A stretch of DNA of 64,000 bases from JBQTKD01 sp052386455 (GTDB lineage: Bacteria > Actinomycetota > Actinomycetes > Sporichthyales > Sporichthyaceae): assembly GCA_052386455.1 (NCBI GenBank), contig JBQTKD010000061.1, positions 1-64,000 on the forward strand. The letters run 5' to 3'. This document shows, one piece after another, positions 36,629 through 44,987 of the stretch. The stretch's first letter is position 1. Each line of letters opens with the position of its first letter. A program made the translations under genes and the position numbers. The notes under the pieces are model-generated. The model saw nothing but the letters and a program-made list of their open reading frames with translations, was not told where the DNA came from and made no database searches.

Positions 36629-37489
36629 CTACTCGGCCGGCTGACGGAAGGTCAGGTCGGTCTCGCCCACGCTGATGACGGCACCGTCGTGCAGTTCGAT
36701 CTCGCCAACGGGAGCGCCGTCGAGCAGCGTCCCGTTGGTCGAGTTCAAGTCGACGAGCATGGCGGGAGGGCCGAGCCGGATCTCGGCGTGCTGGCGGGAG
36801 ACGCCGGCGTCGTCGATGCGCAGGTCCACCGCGGTGCCGCGGCCGAGCACCGTGACCGGGCGGCTGAGCGGGTGCCGGTCCCCGTTCACCTCCAGGTACG
36901 GCACGGGGACGGCCTGGGGCTTCAGCACCGTCGTCTCCGCGGGAACGTCCGCGCTCTTGGCGTGGTGCGCGGGCTTCGGCTTCTCCTCGGCGGCGGCGGC
37001 GGCGGGGGCCGCGACCGGGATCGCGACGGGCGGCGCCACGGGCGCGACCGGGGCCGGTGGCTTCGGCGCGCGCCTCGGCGGCGCCGGCGCCTCGACCGGC
37101 GGGTTCACCGACACGACGCTGGACACGACCGAGCTGCGGATCCGGTGAACTCCTATGTCGAGGTCTTCGGCCTCCTGGAAGGAGACGTCCACGTCCCCGC
37201 GCAGCTGGTAGTGCTGCTCCTCCGCGTGCTCGCGGACCACCGCGGCCAGTTCCTGGGACAGCGTTCCCGCGTACATCGCGAGGCGATCGTGGTCGTGGCT
37301 GGACAGCTCCACCACGAACTTGTTCGGAACGAGGATGACGCCCTTGCCCATCACGGCGGACCGGTCGTCGAGCTCCCGCTGAAGGGCGCTGGCGATCTCC
37401 ACCGGCTGCACGTCGGCCTTGAACGCCTTGGCGAAGGCGCCGCTCACCAGACCTTCGAGCCTGCGCTCGAAGCGCTGGAGAACTCCCAC
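36629..37489 (-). CDS. fhaA: FHA-domain protein FhaA with DUF3662 N-terminus
   Basis: 286 residues. DUF3662 N-terminus (VGVLQRFERRLEGLVSGAFAKAF), an Ala/Pro linker and a C-terminal FHA domain (VLGRGTAVDLRIDDAGVSRQHAEI, NSTNGTLLDG). FhaA binds phosphorylated MviN and other PknB substrates to regulate peptidoglycan synthesis. GTG 37489 is chosen over ATG 37501 because a perfect GGAGGT lies just upstream and overlaps the ATG; the family starts VGVLQRFERRL. Confidence 0.95.
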   Translation of the reverse strand: MGVLQRFERRLEGLVSGAFAKAFKADVQPVEIASALQRELDDRSAVMGKGVILVPNKFVVELSSHDHDRLAMYAGTLSQELAAVVREHAEEQHYQLRGDVDVSFQEAEDLDIGVHRIRSSVVSSVVSVNPPVEAPAPPRRAPKPPAPVAPVAPPVAIPVAAPAAAAAEEKPKPAHHAKSADVPAETTVLKPQAVPVPYLEVNGDRHPLSRPVTVLGRGTAVDLRIDDAGVSRQHAEIRLGPPAMLVDLNSTNGTLLDGAPVGEIELHDGAVISVGETDLTFRQPAE

Positions 37490-37650
37490 GTCCACCTCCA
37501 TACCAGCGTGCTGCCTTGGCCCGATGCCCCGACGATGCTATCGGCGCCGACCCGCCAGACCGCGATCTCGGCACCCAAGCGTGACGTGGGGCGAGAAGCC
37601 GTGCGCGAGCACCGTTGGCCCGGTGTTAGCCTTCTCCCCGCACAAAGCAC

Positions 37651-37733
37651 GCGCGAGTGGCGGAATGGCAGACGCGCTGGATTCAGGTTCCAGTGTCCGC
37701 AAGGACGTGGGGGTTCAACTCCCCCCTCGCGCA
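37651..37733 (+). tRNA. tRNA-Leu (CAG anticodon)
   Basis: An 83-nt type II tRNA: acceptor GCGCGAG/CTCGCGC with discriminator A, D-arm with GGAATGGCAGA, anticodon stem CTGGA/TCCAG around CAG, variable arm TGTCCGCAAGGACG and T-arm GGGGGTTCAACTCCCCC. CCA is not encoded. Divergent from fhaA, as in mycobacteria. Confidence 0.96.
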
Positions 37734-37793
37734 CGAGACGAGGGGCGAGGTGTGTTCGCGGAAAGCGCGAACCATCTCGTCTCGTTGTTTATT
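37733..37793 (+). terminator. Rho-independent terminator after tRNA-Leu
   Basis: ACGAGACGAG pairs with CTCGTCTCGT (10 bp) enclosing a second hairpin GTTCGCG/CGCGAAC, followed by TGTTTATT. Position directly after the tRNA and the T-rich tail support a transcription terminator. Confidence 0.8.
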
Positions 37794-37830
37794 GCGACGC
37801 TCCGCGTCGCGAGCGGGGGCTTCGCCACCC

Positions 37831-37875
37831 GCACCCCCTGCGCCGGGGTGCCACCCGCACCCCTGCTCCGGGTGC
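37831..37875. repeat. Tandem GGGTGC hairpins
   Basis: Two short inverted repeats follow each other: GCACCCC/GGGGTGC and GCACCC/GGGTGC, separated by 5 nt. Related GC-rich text (CACCCGCACCCCTGC) recurs at 39318. They look like REP-type elements. Confidence 0.55.
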
Positions 37876-38020
37876 CCGCCACCCCCACTCACTTGCTCCG
37901 TCGGTGGGGCGAAGGCTGGGGAGCACGGAGGCGGCAGCGGAGGCGCCTTTCGGTTGCCCGGACGCACGATGGGCCGCTTCGCCGTTCGGCGGCCTTCGCT
38001 CCGACGGTGATGCCGTGCCC

Positions 38021-39262
38021 TCAGTCTCCGAGCTCCGGGTCGTGCCGCCCGTCGACCGGTGGCGGGGTTCGGGGTGGCTGTCCGCGCTCCTCGCTGGTGA
38101 TCGCGAGGACGAACCGTTCGAAGCCGGGGACGGTAAAGGACAGCTCGGCATAGCCGGTTGGCTCGATGAGGCCTTTGTCGATCAGGCTGGCCCGGTCGCG
38201 GCTGAACTGCGGGCTGGTCTTGCCCAGGCGGTGGCCGATATCGCCCACCCGAGCGACGCCGGTCTCGTCCATGCTGGCCGCGATGGCGGACAGGAGCGCA
38301 CGCTCCGCTGGCGTCGCTCGATTCCACCTGCCCCGATACTGCCCGTCCCACAGGCTGCGCTCGGCGGCCACCACACCGGCGGCCACCGCGCGATCGTCGA
38401 GGAGCGCGCCGGCCTTCGGTCGGCCGACCTGCCAGGCCGCGTCGGCGTAGAGCTGGAGCAGGTACGGCGATCCGCTGGAGAGTTTGACAACCGCCTCGGC
38501 GGCGGCCTCGGTCCAACCGACTCCCAGTTGCTCGGCGGGACGGACCAACGCCTCCAACGCGGCCCGGGGAGGGAGCTTCTCCATGCGACGGAAGGCGAAT
38601 CGCTCGGCAAACGACCCGGCCTCCATGAGGCGTTCGGGCAGCGTCGGCAGACCGGCGGCGACGGTCACGACGGGCGAGCCGGCCACCGTGAGCTCCTGGA
38701 GGGCGTAGACCAGCGTTCGCAGGTCTTCGACTGGCGCCTCCTGAAGCTCGTCCAGGCTGATCAGCAGGCCGGCTCGGCCGGCGTTCGCGATCTGCGCGGC
38801 GGCGTCGGCGAGAAGCGCCCGGAGCATGTCCTGGGTCGCCGCGCCCACATCGGCAGGCCTCGCCAGTTCAGCGCCCACGGTGACCACACCGGCGAACGAC
38901 ACCTGAACGTTGAAAGCCGAGAGACGTTCGGCGAGCCGCTCCCATCCGCTGCCTCTGCGGGCCACGTCGGCTGCGGCCAGTGCGCCCGCGGTCGCCTCCG
39001 CAAGGCGGCGGGACAAGCCACCGGCTCGATCGGCGGTGACGTGTGCGGACACGAACCGGCGTTGTTCCGCCCGCCGACGCGCCTCCACCAGGGTCACGGT
39101 CTTGCCGACCCCTCGCACGCCGGTCCAGATCAGCGGGCCGGCGGCCCTGCCGAAGTGAGAGGCACGGGTGAGCAGCTCGTCTGCATCGGCGAGGAGATCC
39201 TCGCGACCTGCGAGCACGGGCGGGCTGGTGCCTGCGCCGGGGTTGAACGGGCTCGGAAGCAT
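38021..39262 (-). CDS. AAA ATPase of the ORC/MalT-like group
   Basis: 413 residues. AAA domain with Walker A WTGVRGVGKT, Walker B-like GLLISLDELQE, and ORC/STAND-type motifs (LPPRAALEALVRPAE, LSSGSPYLLQLYADAAW) followed by a winged helix at ~330-390 (ATPAERALLSAIAASMDETGVARVGDIGHRLG). Such ATPases bind DNA or act as NTP switches with toxin/phage-defence partners; no partner is adjacent. ATG 39262 follows a GGAGG within an operator-like repeat. The gene to the right is a metzincin remnant. Length is typical for stand-alone members. Confidence 0.8.
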   Translation of the reverse strand: MLPSPFNPGAGTSPPVLAGREDLLADADELLTRASHFGRAAGPLIWTGVRGVGKTVTLVEARRRAEQRRFVSAHVTADRAGGLSRRLAEATAGALAAADVARRGSGWERLAERLSAFNVQVSFAGVVTVGAELARPADVGAATQDMLRALLADAAAQIANAGRAGLLISLDELQEAPVEDLRTLVYALQELTVAGSPVVTVAAGLPTLPERLMEAGSFAERFAFRRMEKLPPRAALEALVRPAEQLGVGWTEAAAEAVVKLSSGSPYLLQLYADAAWQVGRPKAGALLDDRAVAAGVVAAERSLWDGQYRGRWNRATPAERALLSAIAASMDETGVARVGDIGHRLGKTSPQFSRDRASLIDKGLIEPTGYAELSFTVPGFERFVLAITSEERGQPPRTPPPVDGRHDPELGD

Positions 39263-39269
39263 CGTAGAC

Positions 39270-39307
39270 CTCCGTATAAGTTGCGCCTAGTTATACGGAG
39301 TTATACA
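39270..39307. promoter_or_regulatory. Operator-like inverted repeat at the ATPase promoter
   Basis: CTCCGTATAA (39270-39279) and TTATACGGAG (39291-39300) form a perfect 10-bp inverted repeat; a further half-site TTATAC follows. On the minus strand this gives a repeated GTATAACT (10-nt period), -10-like, and includes the Shine-Dalgarno of the ATPase gene. Autoregulation is likely by position. Confidence 0.6.
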
Positions 39308-39411
39308 GGATCGCCGCCACCCGCACCCCTGCCAGCGTGAGGACCACCGACAACATGACGACGCTTCGTCCTCACCCAGGTTGTCGTTTCACGCCTCTAC
39401 GTCGTCACTGA

Positions 39412-39999
39412 GACTGTCGCCTTCGTGCTCATCCCGAGCGACGGTCAACACCCTCTGCTGCCACGAACTTCTCGGGCGCGTCGGGTCAAACCGGGTGCGG
39501 GGGAGTCAACATGCAGGACAACGCCAGCATGACCTGGTACCGCCAGAATCTGACGACGAAGATGTTCGGCGCGGTGGCCGAGGCGCTCGCCGATGCCGTC
39601 GATCCACTGCCAAAGATCGCGGTGCTCAACGAATCTGCGTCCCCGACCAGCATCACCGACGTGATCTACCACGACGGAAACTACGAGACGTTGTGCGGTC
39701 GCGACTGGCATCCCGACGATCTGCTCGATCTGGACTTCGGCTTCACCGTCGCCATCGCCAACTGCCAGACCCTGTCGGGCTCGAAGTGCGACCAGTCCGA
39801 GGTTCGCTTCGACGACAGCTACTTCCAGCAGAGTTCGGTCTCCATCGGAGAGGCCGAGGGCTACTCCTGCCACGAGACCGGCCACACGCTGGGCCTCCTG
39901 CACCGGAACACGGACGGAGGCTGCATGACCGATCCGCCGCCGCAGAGCCCATCGCTGTTCAGCCAGCACGACATCGCGCACATCAACGCGAACTACTGA
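39412..39999 (+). pseudogene. Metzincin metalloprotease, signal peptide missing
   Basis: An open frame begins after TGA 39409 and reads TNFSGASGQTGCGGVNMQ, then MTWYRQNLTTKMFG, VIYHDGNYETLCGRDWHP, and the zinc site HETGHTLGLLHR with a Met-turn GGCMTD. It has Cys residues as in secreted members, but no start codon and no signal peptide precede the homologous part. ATG 39511 (with GGGGGAG 6 nt upstream) could make a cytosolic piece. Most likely a 5'-truncated copy; the secreted genes that follow remain intact. Confidence 0.75.
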
Positions 40000-40011
40000 G
40001 GTGGGGACGCA

Positions 40012-40806
40012 GTGAAGAATCGTCTACTCCCAGTGCTGGCAGCCGCGAGCGCCTTGACGTTGGCCGGCTACGCCTCGGCTGAGGGCCTGTCCAACGGGCC
40101 AGGCGCAGCGGATGCATCTCAGAGCGTGTTCGAGAACATCCGGGCCCGCAACGCCTCTGCGAGCCGGGGACCCAGCCTGTACGAGTCGCCGCCGAGCGCC
40201 ATGCCTCAAGTGCGCTACAGCGTCGACGGCGGTAAGCCGATCTCCATCGCGGATGCGTACGTGGTCGGCGAGCTCGTGGCAGTGGAGCCCGGCCGCTCCT
40301 TCCGATGGACCGACGACGGAGCCAACGAAACGCGGCAGGAGGTCGCCTACGGTGCCCCGGACGCGCAGGCGTCCACGGTCCATCTGAAGGTGCGGATTCG
40401 GCGTTCGATCGTGGATCCCAACCAGCCCGAAGAGATTCGTCGAAGCTTCGCTCCCGGAAACGACGTCACGCTCGGCGTGGCTCTCGACGCACCGGTGAAC
40501 CTCGAGTCGGTGCGGAAGGAGCTAGAGGCGAAGAAGTCTCTAGCCGCGCTGCTGTACCAACCCTCGCCAGTCTTCGACTACGACCGCAGCGTCTGGGCCA
40601 TCGGCCTCGACGGCGGACTGCTCGGGACGGTTCGAGACGGACGGACGGTCGAGTTCCCCGGCCTCGAAGAAACCTCTTCGCGGAGCGGCGAAAGCCCGGA
40701 CACAAAGGCCTCCTTCACCGTGGAGGACCTCGAAAAGCCGAGCAAGGAGGTCAAGAAGGTGACGCGCGACCCCAAGACCGGCCGATACAAAGAAGCGAAG
40801 CCCTGA
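40012..40806 (+). CDS. Secreted protein downstream of the metzincin
   Basis: 264 residues: signal peptide (LLPVLAAASALTLAGYASA) and a mature region without Cys, with IADAYVVGELVAVEPGRSFRWTDDG and a Lys-rich C-terminal tail (KEVKKVTRDPKTGRYKEAKP). I recognise no family. GTG start 12 nt after the metzincin stop and preceded by GTGGGGACG, so it is cotranscribed. It may be a substrate, inhibitor or partner of the protease (inference from pairing). Confidence 0.65.
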   Translation: MKNRLLPVLAAASALTLAGYASAEGLSNGPGAADASQSVFENIRARNASASRGPSLYESPPSAMPQVRYSVDGGKPISIADAYVVGELVAVEPGRSFRWTDDGANETRQEVAYGAPDAQASTVHLKVRIRRSIVDPNQPEEIRRSFAPGNDVTLGVALDAPVNLESVRKELEAKKSLAALLYQPSPVFDYDRSVWAIGLDGGLLGTVRDGRTVEFPGLEETSSRSGESPDTKASFTVEDLEKPSKEVKKVTRDPKTGRYKEAKP

Positions 40807-40958
40807 CCCGGATTTCGAGATCGCGATTCCTTGTGGTCTACGGGACTCGGGACGCCGAACGGGGAGGACCCAGAAGAGCCACTCCCACGAAGCCTGGCGT
40901 CGGCCTGGCGGGACGCAAGCCACGTAACGGTAGGCGGGCGACAGGCGATACGAGACGT

Positions 40959-41753
40959 GTGAGGACTACCCGCATTCGTCTTGTCGGCGGTCTCGCTGCC
41001 GTGGCCGGCGTCGTTCTTGGAGGGCTCGCGCCTGCCCACGCCACTGTCGTCGCCACGACGGGGAATCAGCCGGAGGTCGTCGGGATCCTGAACTGCGACG
41101 GCCCCGTGTACGCGAATGGCCGCCTCGAAGGCAGCGAAGGCGGCGGCGCAACCCCGGAACAGGCCTTGAAGGCCTTCGACCGGGGTCCCGCCCGCCCGTT
41201 GCCGGTCAACGGCTACCAGGCGCTGGAACGTTCTGCGGAGACGGTGCTGTTCGCCTACCGGAACGAAGGTCGCATCCGGGCGGCGGTAAAGGTTGCGAAG
41301 AAACGGAACGCCCGGACGGTCGACGGGTCGGTTCCCAGGGACGCCTGGACCTTCACCTCGTTCGCCGGTTGCGATCCGGCCGAGTTCGCTCCCAGCGCCG
41401 ACGACGAGATCGGCATCGGCCTCGTACGCCAAAGCGACGGCACCAGGTTGCCCGCCCGGCTGATCCACCAACGCCCGGCCACTCCGCACTGCTTCCCAGG
41501 CGTGTCCTCGCTCTTTCTCGGCCAGACCCTGCCCACGTACGTACGCGACCCCCAGCACGAAGTCGCCTCGGAGCTGCTCGTGCCGTTCGAATCCGACACC
41601 ACGCTGCCGAGCGTCGCCGCAGACACCGGGCTGCGCACCGGGGAGTTCGCGCTCTTCGCCGGACCCGACGCCCGAGCGATCTACGCCGTCGGTCCCGACC
41701 GCGTCGAAAGATGGCCGGCCCGCGTGCCGAAACCGGCCCGCGCCTGCGGCTGA
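40959..41753 (+). CDS. Secreted protein with CDGPV motif
   Basis: 264 residues: signal peptide (VGGLAAVAGVVLGGLAPAHA), then GILNCDGPVYANGRLEG, TFTSFAGCDPAEFAP and CFPGVSSLFLGQT, giving four or more Cys. The CDGPV motif recalls the paralogues at 4.5 and 47.2 kb. Start GTG 40959. Unknown function; same-strand successor of the metzincin/secreted pair, so part of an exported protein cluster. Confidence 0.65.
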   Translation: MRTTRIRLVGGLAAVAGVVLGGLAPAHATVVATTGNQPEVVGILNCDGPVYANGRLEGSEGGGATPEQALKAFDRGPARPLPVNGYQALERSAETVLFAYRNEGRIRAAVKVAKKRNARTVDGSVPRDAWTFTSFAGCDPAEFAPSADDEIGIGLVRQSDGTRLPARLIHQRPATPHCFPGVSSLFLGQTLPTYVRDPQHEVASELLVPFESDTTLPSVAADTGLRTGEFALFAGPDARAIYAVGPDRVERWPARVPKPARACG

Positions 41754-41875
41754 TCCCAGGACCGGTATCGGCTTCCGCCGATCCGCTGTCGCGATGGGCG
41801 AGCGGCACGGTCGAGTACGCGTTCACGTGTTCGACGAACCGCCGGAGCCCCGGCTCGCCGGACGAGTCTGGATCT

Positions 41876-42526
41876 TCAGTAGCGAGCGCGGAAGCTGTCG
41901 ATGTCGTGGGGATGCAGCGTGCGCATGCGTTCGGTGCCGGGAACGATGTTGGCGCACATGGTCGCTTGGTATTGGTTGTCCTTGCAGGCGTCGTCGTCCT
42001 TGCCGTAGTGGCCGAGCGAGGTGACGTGGCCGAACTCGTGCGATGCGACCGACCACAGGTCGTACTTGCCCGATCCGCAGTCGCCGGACCCGGCGCACCA
42101 CCTCTCGGCGTTGTCGAAGGTGATGAAGGAGGTCTGTCGGAAGGTCTGGTTCTGGTTCTGGCTCTCCCGACCTTCGCAGTAGAGGGAGTAGGCGGCGAAG
42201 CGGTTGGCGCCGTCGTAGGGCCTCAGATGCATGGTGACGGTGCGGTAGGCCGAACAGCTCGCGAACGGGTCTCTGTCGGGGAGATCGTTGCCCTTGTTGA
42301 ACCGCAGGGACTCTCCAAGGTTGTTGTACTCATTCACGCCGCCGGTGATCCGATCACGCCATTCGCCGTTTGGCACGGACGGGGTGAAGTGCCAGGTCGG
42401 GTTGGGTCGGGGCCCGCCGGGCGGCCAGATCTTGCCGTAGTAGGTCGCATGGTGGGCTTCCGCAGGCGTTGCGAAGGAGAGGGCACAGATCAGGGAAGCC
42501 GTTAGGGCGAGGAGCAGCCGTCTCAT
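41876..42526 (-). CDS. Secreted metzincin-like zinc protease
   Basis: 216 residues: signal peptide (LLLALTASLICALSFATPAEA) and a catalytic domain with the HEFGHVTSLGH zinc site (HExxH plus a third His), Cys-rich loop CKDNQYQATMC acting as Met-turn region, and a C-terminal PHDIDSFRARY. Compared with the canonical HExxHxxGxxH motif, the Gly at position 8 is Ser. Coupled to the upstream membrane protein by ATGA. It should be an exported protease; substrate unknown. Confidence 0.8.
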   Translation of the reverse strand: MRRLLLALTASLICALSFATPAEAHHATYYGKIWPPGGPRPNPTWHFTPSVPNGEWRDRITGGVNEYNNLGESLRFNKGNDLPDRDPFASCSAYRTVTMHLRPYDGANRFAAYSLYCEGRESQNQNQTFRQTSFITFDNAERWCAGSGDCGSGKYDLWSVASHEFGHVTSLGHYGKDDDACKDNQYQATMCANIVPGTERMRTLHPHDIDSFRARY

Positions 42527-43035
42527 CGAGCCCACCGCATCGCAAGGTGTTCGCACAGCGAGAACTCTCCGACGTAGTAGACCCCGTCCTGTTCGGCGAC
42601 CGAGAGCACGGCGGCCGGCCGGCCGGCGACGCTGAGCGCCTCGTATCGCGCGACCGGTTGATCGGCCCCGGTGAGCACCTGCGGGAGGCGGGGGTCGAGT
42701 ACCCGAGAGAACGCGCCCTCGCGGAGGGCGCCCGGGTAGATCTTCTCGAGGAACCGGTCGACGGCTCCGTCGGGGTTCTTCTCCCGCTCCTCGGGGTTCG
42801 AGGGGGTGACGAAGTCCCCGATCCCGCTGCCGGCCATCACCTGGCCTCCACCGCAGTCGAGCTGATCGGTGATCTCCAACGGCGACGGGATGTGCGCCGG
42901 CGGCGACGCCGCCGCAGCCGCCCACACGACGGAGGCCAACACCACCGGTGTCCCCGCGATCACGGCGATCCAGGTGAGCGGTCCACGACGTCTGCTCGAA
43001 CCGGATCCGATCCTTCGGCGACCGACCTGGACCAT
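42523..43035 (-). CDS. Membrane-anchored partner of the metzincin
   Basis: 170 residues: basic N-terminus (RRRIGSGSSRRRG), one membrane helix, then an external domain with ITDQLDCGGGQVMAGSG and FSLCEHLAMRWAR, so one likely disulfide. Start ATG 43035; its stop overlaps the metzincin ATG. The design matches a secreted-partner plus protease pair like that at 39.5-40.8 kb. No known family. Confidence 0.65.
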   Translation of the reverse strand: MVQVGRRRIGSGSSRRRGPLTWIAVIAGTPVVLASVVWAAAAASPPAHIPSPLEITDQLDCGGGQVMAGSGIGDFVTPSNPEEREKNPDGAVDRFLEKIYPGALREGAFSRVLDPRLPQVLTGADQPVARYEALSVAGRPAAVLSVAEQDGVYYVGEFSLCEHLAMRWAR

Positions 43036-43406
43036 TGAATGCCTCTCCCCGACGTGGTGGCCTTCGTCCTGTGGAGACGACGACCCCGAGTCCAGCCTGG
43101 AACATCGACGCGGAAAAAGCTGGCTCTTCTCGCGCCGTACACAAGGGTGGGGCGTCGAGGAGGGAGTTCCCTTCGGTCCTTCGGCCAGATCCGAGTCGTA
43201 CTTTCGGCTCCCGTTCGTGAGCGGTACGGATCAACGGCGAACCCGCGCGAGTTGGGCGGCTTGTCGTGGTTCGTCGCGTTCCGTTGGCCGAACGTTCACC
43301 GGTACACGACTGACGGGCAGTCAGCAGCGGGCCGGTGCGCTCGCGGCGGTGTCCCGCAGGACCGGTCCGGTGCGTCGTCCTGGAAACGTCGGTGCCGTGG
43401 GACAGC
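43036..43406. other. Upstream region of metzincin operon and recombinase
   Basis: No gene is supported in this 370-nt divergent region. It contains CTGAC-gggca-GTCAG (43310-43324), a 5-bp inverted repeat 90 nt upstream of the serine recombinase gene, which could be part of its res/recombination or regulatory site. It probably includes the left end of the integrated element. Confidence 0.4.
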
Positions 43407-43415
43407 ATGGCCGCC

Positions 43416-44012
43416 ATGACGAGCATGAAGATCGGCTACGCGCGGGTGTCCACCGAGGGCCAGGACCTGGAGGTGCAGCGCCAGGGCCTGTTGGCCCTCG
43501 GGGTGAAGGAGGCGCGGATCTACGTCGACCACGGTCTGTCCGGGCGCAACCGCGAACGTCCCGGCCTTCGCGAGGCCCTGGCGGCCTGCCGCAGGGGCGA
43601 CACCCTGGTGGTCACCAAGCTCGACCGCCTCGCCCGCTCCGTGCTCGACGCGCGCGCCATCGCCGACGAACTCGCCGAGCGTCAGATCAAGCTGTCCCTC
43701 GGGGGCGCGGTGCACGACCCGATCGACCCGGTCGGGCGCCTGCTGTTTCACGTCCTGGCCCTCATTGCGGAGTTCGAGTCAGACCTGATCAGCGCCCGAA
43801 CACGTGAAGGCCTGGCCCTCGCGAGGGCCAAGGGCCGGCTCAAGGGCAAGGCGCCCAAGCTCTCGCCGAAGCGGGAGGCTCACCTCGTCGCGCTCTACCG
43901 CGGCGGGGAACACACCGTCGCGGAGATCCAGGAGCTGTTCGCCGTCGGCCGCTCCACCGTCTACCGGGCACTGGAACGCGACGCCGCCCGCTCCCCCGCT
44001 GGCGCGGCGTGA
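43416..44012 (+). CDS. Serine recombinase (resolvase/invertase)
   Basis: 198 residues. N-terminal catalytic domain with MKIGYARVSTEGQDLEVQRQGL (nucleophile Ser), YVDHGLSGRNRERPGL and LVVTKLDRLARSV, and a C-terminal HTH (HTVAEIQELFAVGRSTVYRALERD). It belongs to small resolvases/invertases of Tn3 or plasmid type. ATG 43416 is used; 43407 and 43425 are close alternatives. Overlaps the next gene by 4 nt; resolves plasmid multimers or moves the element. Confidence 0.92.
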   Translation: MTSMKIGYARVSTEGQDLEVQRQGLLALGVKEARIYVDHGLSGRNRERPGLREALAACRRGDTLVVTKLDRLARSVLDARAIADELAERQIKLSLGGAVHDPIDPVGRLLFHVLALIAEFESDLISARTREGLALARAKGRLKGKAPKLSPKREAHLVALYRGGEHTVAEIQELFAVGRSTVYRALERDAARSPAGAA

Positions 44013-44539
44013 CCGTCCACGTCTACGTCGACGAGACCAAACGCGCCGGGTACGTCCTGGCCGCGGTGACCGTCCCCGACCCGGCGAGCGTCCGCAAGGT
44101 GATCCAGGGCCTGGTCCAACCGGGCAACCGGCGCCTGCACATGGTCGACGAACGACCACGCCGCCGACCCGGCATCGTCGCCACGCTGGCCGCCACCGAC
44201 ATCGCCGTGACCATCTACGACGCCGCCCGCCGCTACCCCACCGAGCGCGACGCCCGCGCAGCGTGCCTGACTGCCCTCGTAGAGGACTTGGCCGCCTTGG
44301 ACGGACCCGACGTGCGGCTGGTCATCGAGCAGGACGACTCCCTGGTCAGCTTCGACAACCAGCGATTGATCGAGACCACGCGCGCCACCGGTCAACGGGA
44401 CCGCCTGCTCTATACCCACGCGCCCGCGCACGCCGAGCCGTTGCTGGCGCTGCCCGATCTCGCGGCCTGGTGTTGGGTCCGTTCCGGGGAATGGAGACGG
44501 CGCATCGAACCGGTTCTCACCGCCGTGCGCACCGTCTGA
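44009..44539 (+). CDS. DUF3800-like (RNase H-fold) protein
   Basis: 176 residues beginning VHVYVDETKRAGYVLAAVTV, like the YVDES start of DUF3800 proteins, with VIEQDDSLVSFDNQRLIE and a C-terminal ALPDLAAWCWVRSGEWRRRI. The acidic residues suggest an RNase H-like fold. Often found on plasmids beside recombinases. Coupled to the recombinase stop by GTGA. Confidence 0.7.
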   Translation: MTVHVYVDETKRAGYVLAAVTVPDPASVRKVIQGLVQPGNRRLHMVDERPRRRPGIVATLAATDIAVTIYDAARRYPTERDARAACLTALVEDLAALDGPDVRLVIEQDDSLVSFDNQRLIETTRATGQRDRLLYTHAPAHAEPLLALPDLAAWCWVRSGEWRRRIEPVLTAVRTV

Positions 44540-44545
44540 AAGCGC

Positions 44546-44584
44546 GAAGCCCGAGCGCCACGTCCATCCGGGACGGGTCTCGGG
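44546..44584 (+). terminator. Stem-loop after the DUF3800-like gene
   Basis: AGCCCGAG pairs with CTCGGGCT with an inner GTCC/GGAC pairing. It follows the stop by a few nucleotides. There is no T-run, so it is only a candidate terminator. Confidence 0.5.
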
Positions 44585-44790
44585 CTCACTTCCTGAAGCT
44601 CAACGCAACAGGCGCTCTCAGGATACAACCACCCGCCAGCGCGGTCGAGGCGACGAAACACGGACCGAGCAGCCCAGACCCGGACCGACGATCCGGCGCC
44701 CGGCCTGCGGCCGGGAAAGCGGTCCGGCCTGCGGGCCGGGCGTGTTCGCCGCGTTCCGCGGGTGGCGGCTGCCTAATGCCCCGCTCCTCC

Positions 44791-44890
44791 CGGTCAAGGG
44801 CCCGTGACCCAAGTCCCGGCGAAACCCCGCTCCGCCGCTGCGCTCCCCCGCGGGCTCTACCGGGACTTGAGCCGACGCCTCCCTTGACCG
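44791..44890. repeat. Nested inverted repeats in plasmid-like region
   Basis: CGGTCAAGGG (44791-44800) is complementary to CCCTTGACCG (44881-44890); inside them CAAGTCCCGG (44810-44819) pairs with CCGGGACTTG (44860-44869). The surrounding 450 nt (44540-44987) have no gene. This may be an origin, resolution or transfer site, or a structured RNA. Confidence 0.65.
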
Positions 44891-44987
44891 CGAGCCTCCA
44901 TCGGGGCGCTCGGCAGGCATTGCGAGCAGGCCAGTGGGGCCTGCTCGGCGGGATCGCCGCCACCAAGACCCGGAAGGACCACCACCG

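Noticed and set aside
37831..37875. CRISPR array
   Set aside because: Only two short hairpins, no regular spacers; no cas genes in the window.
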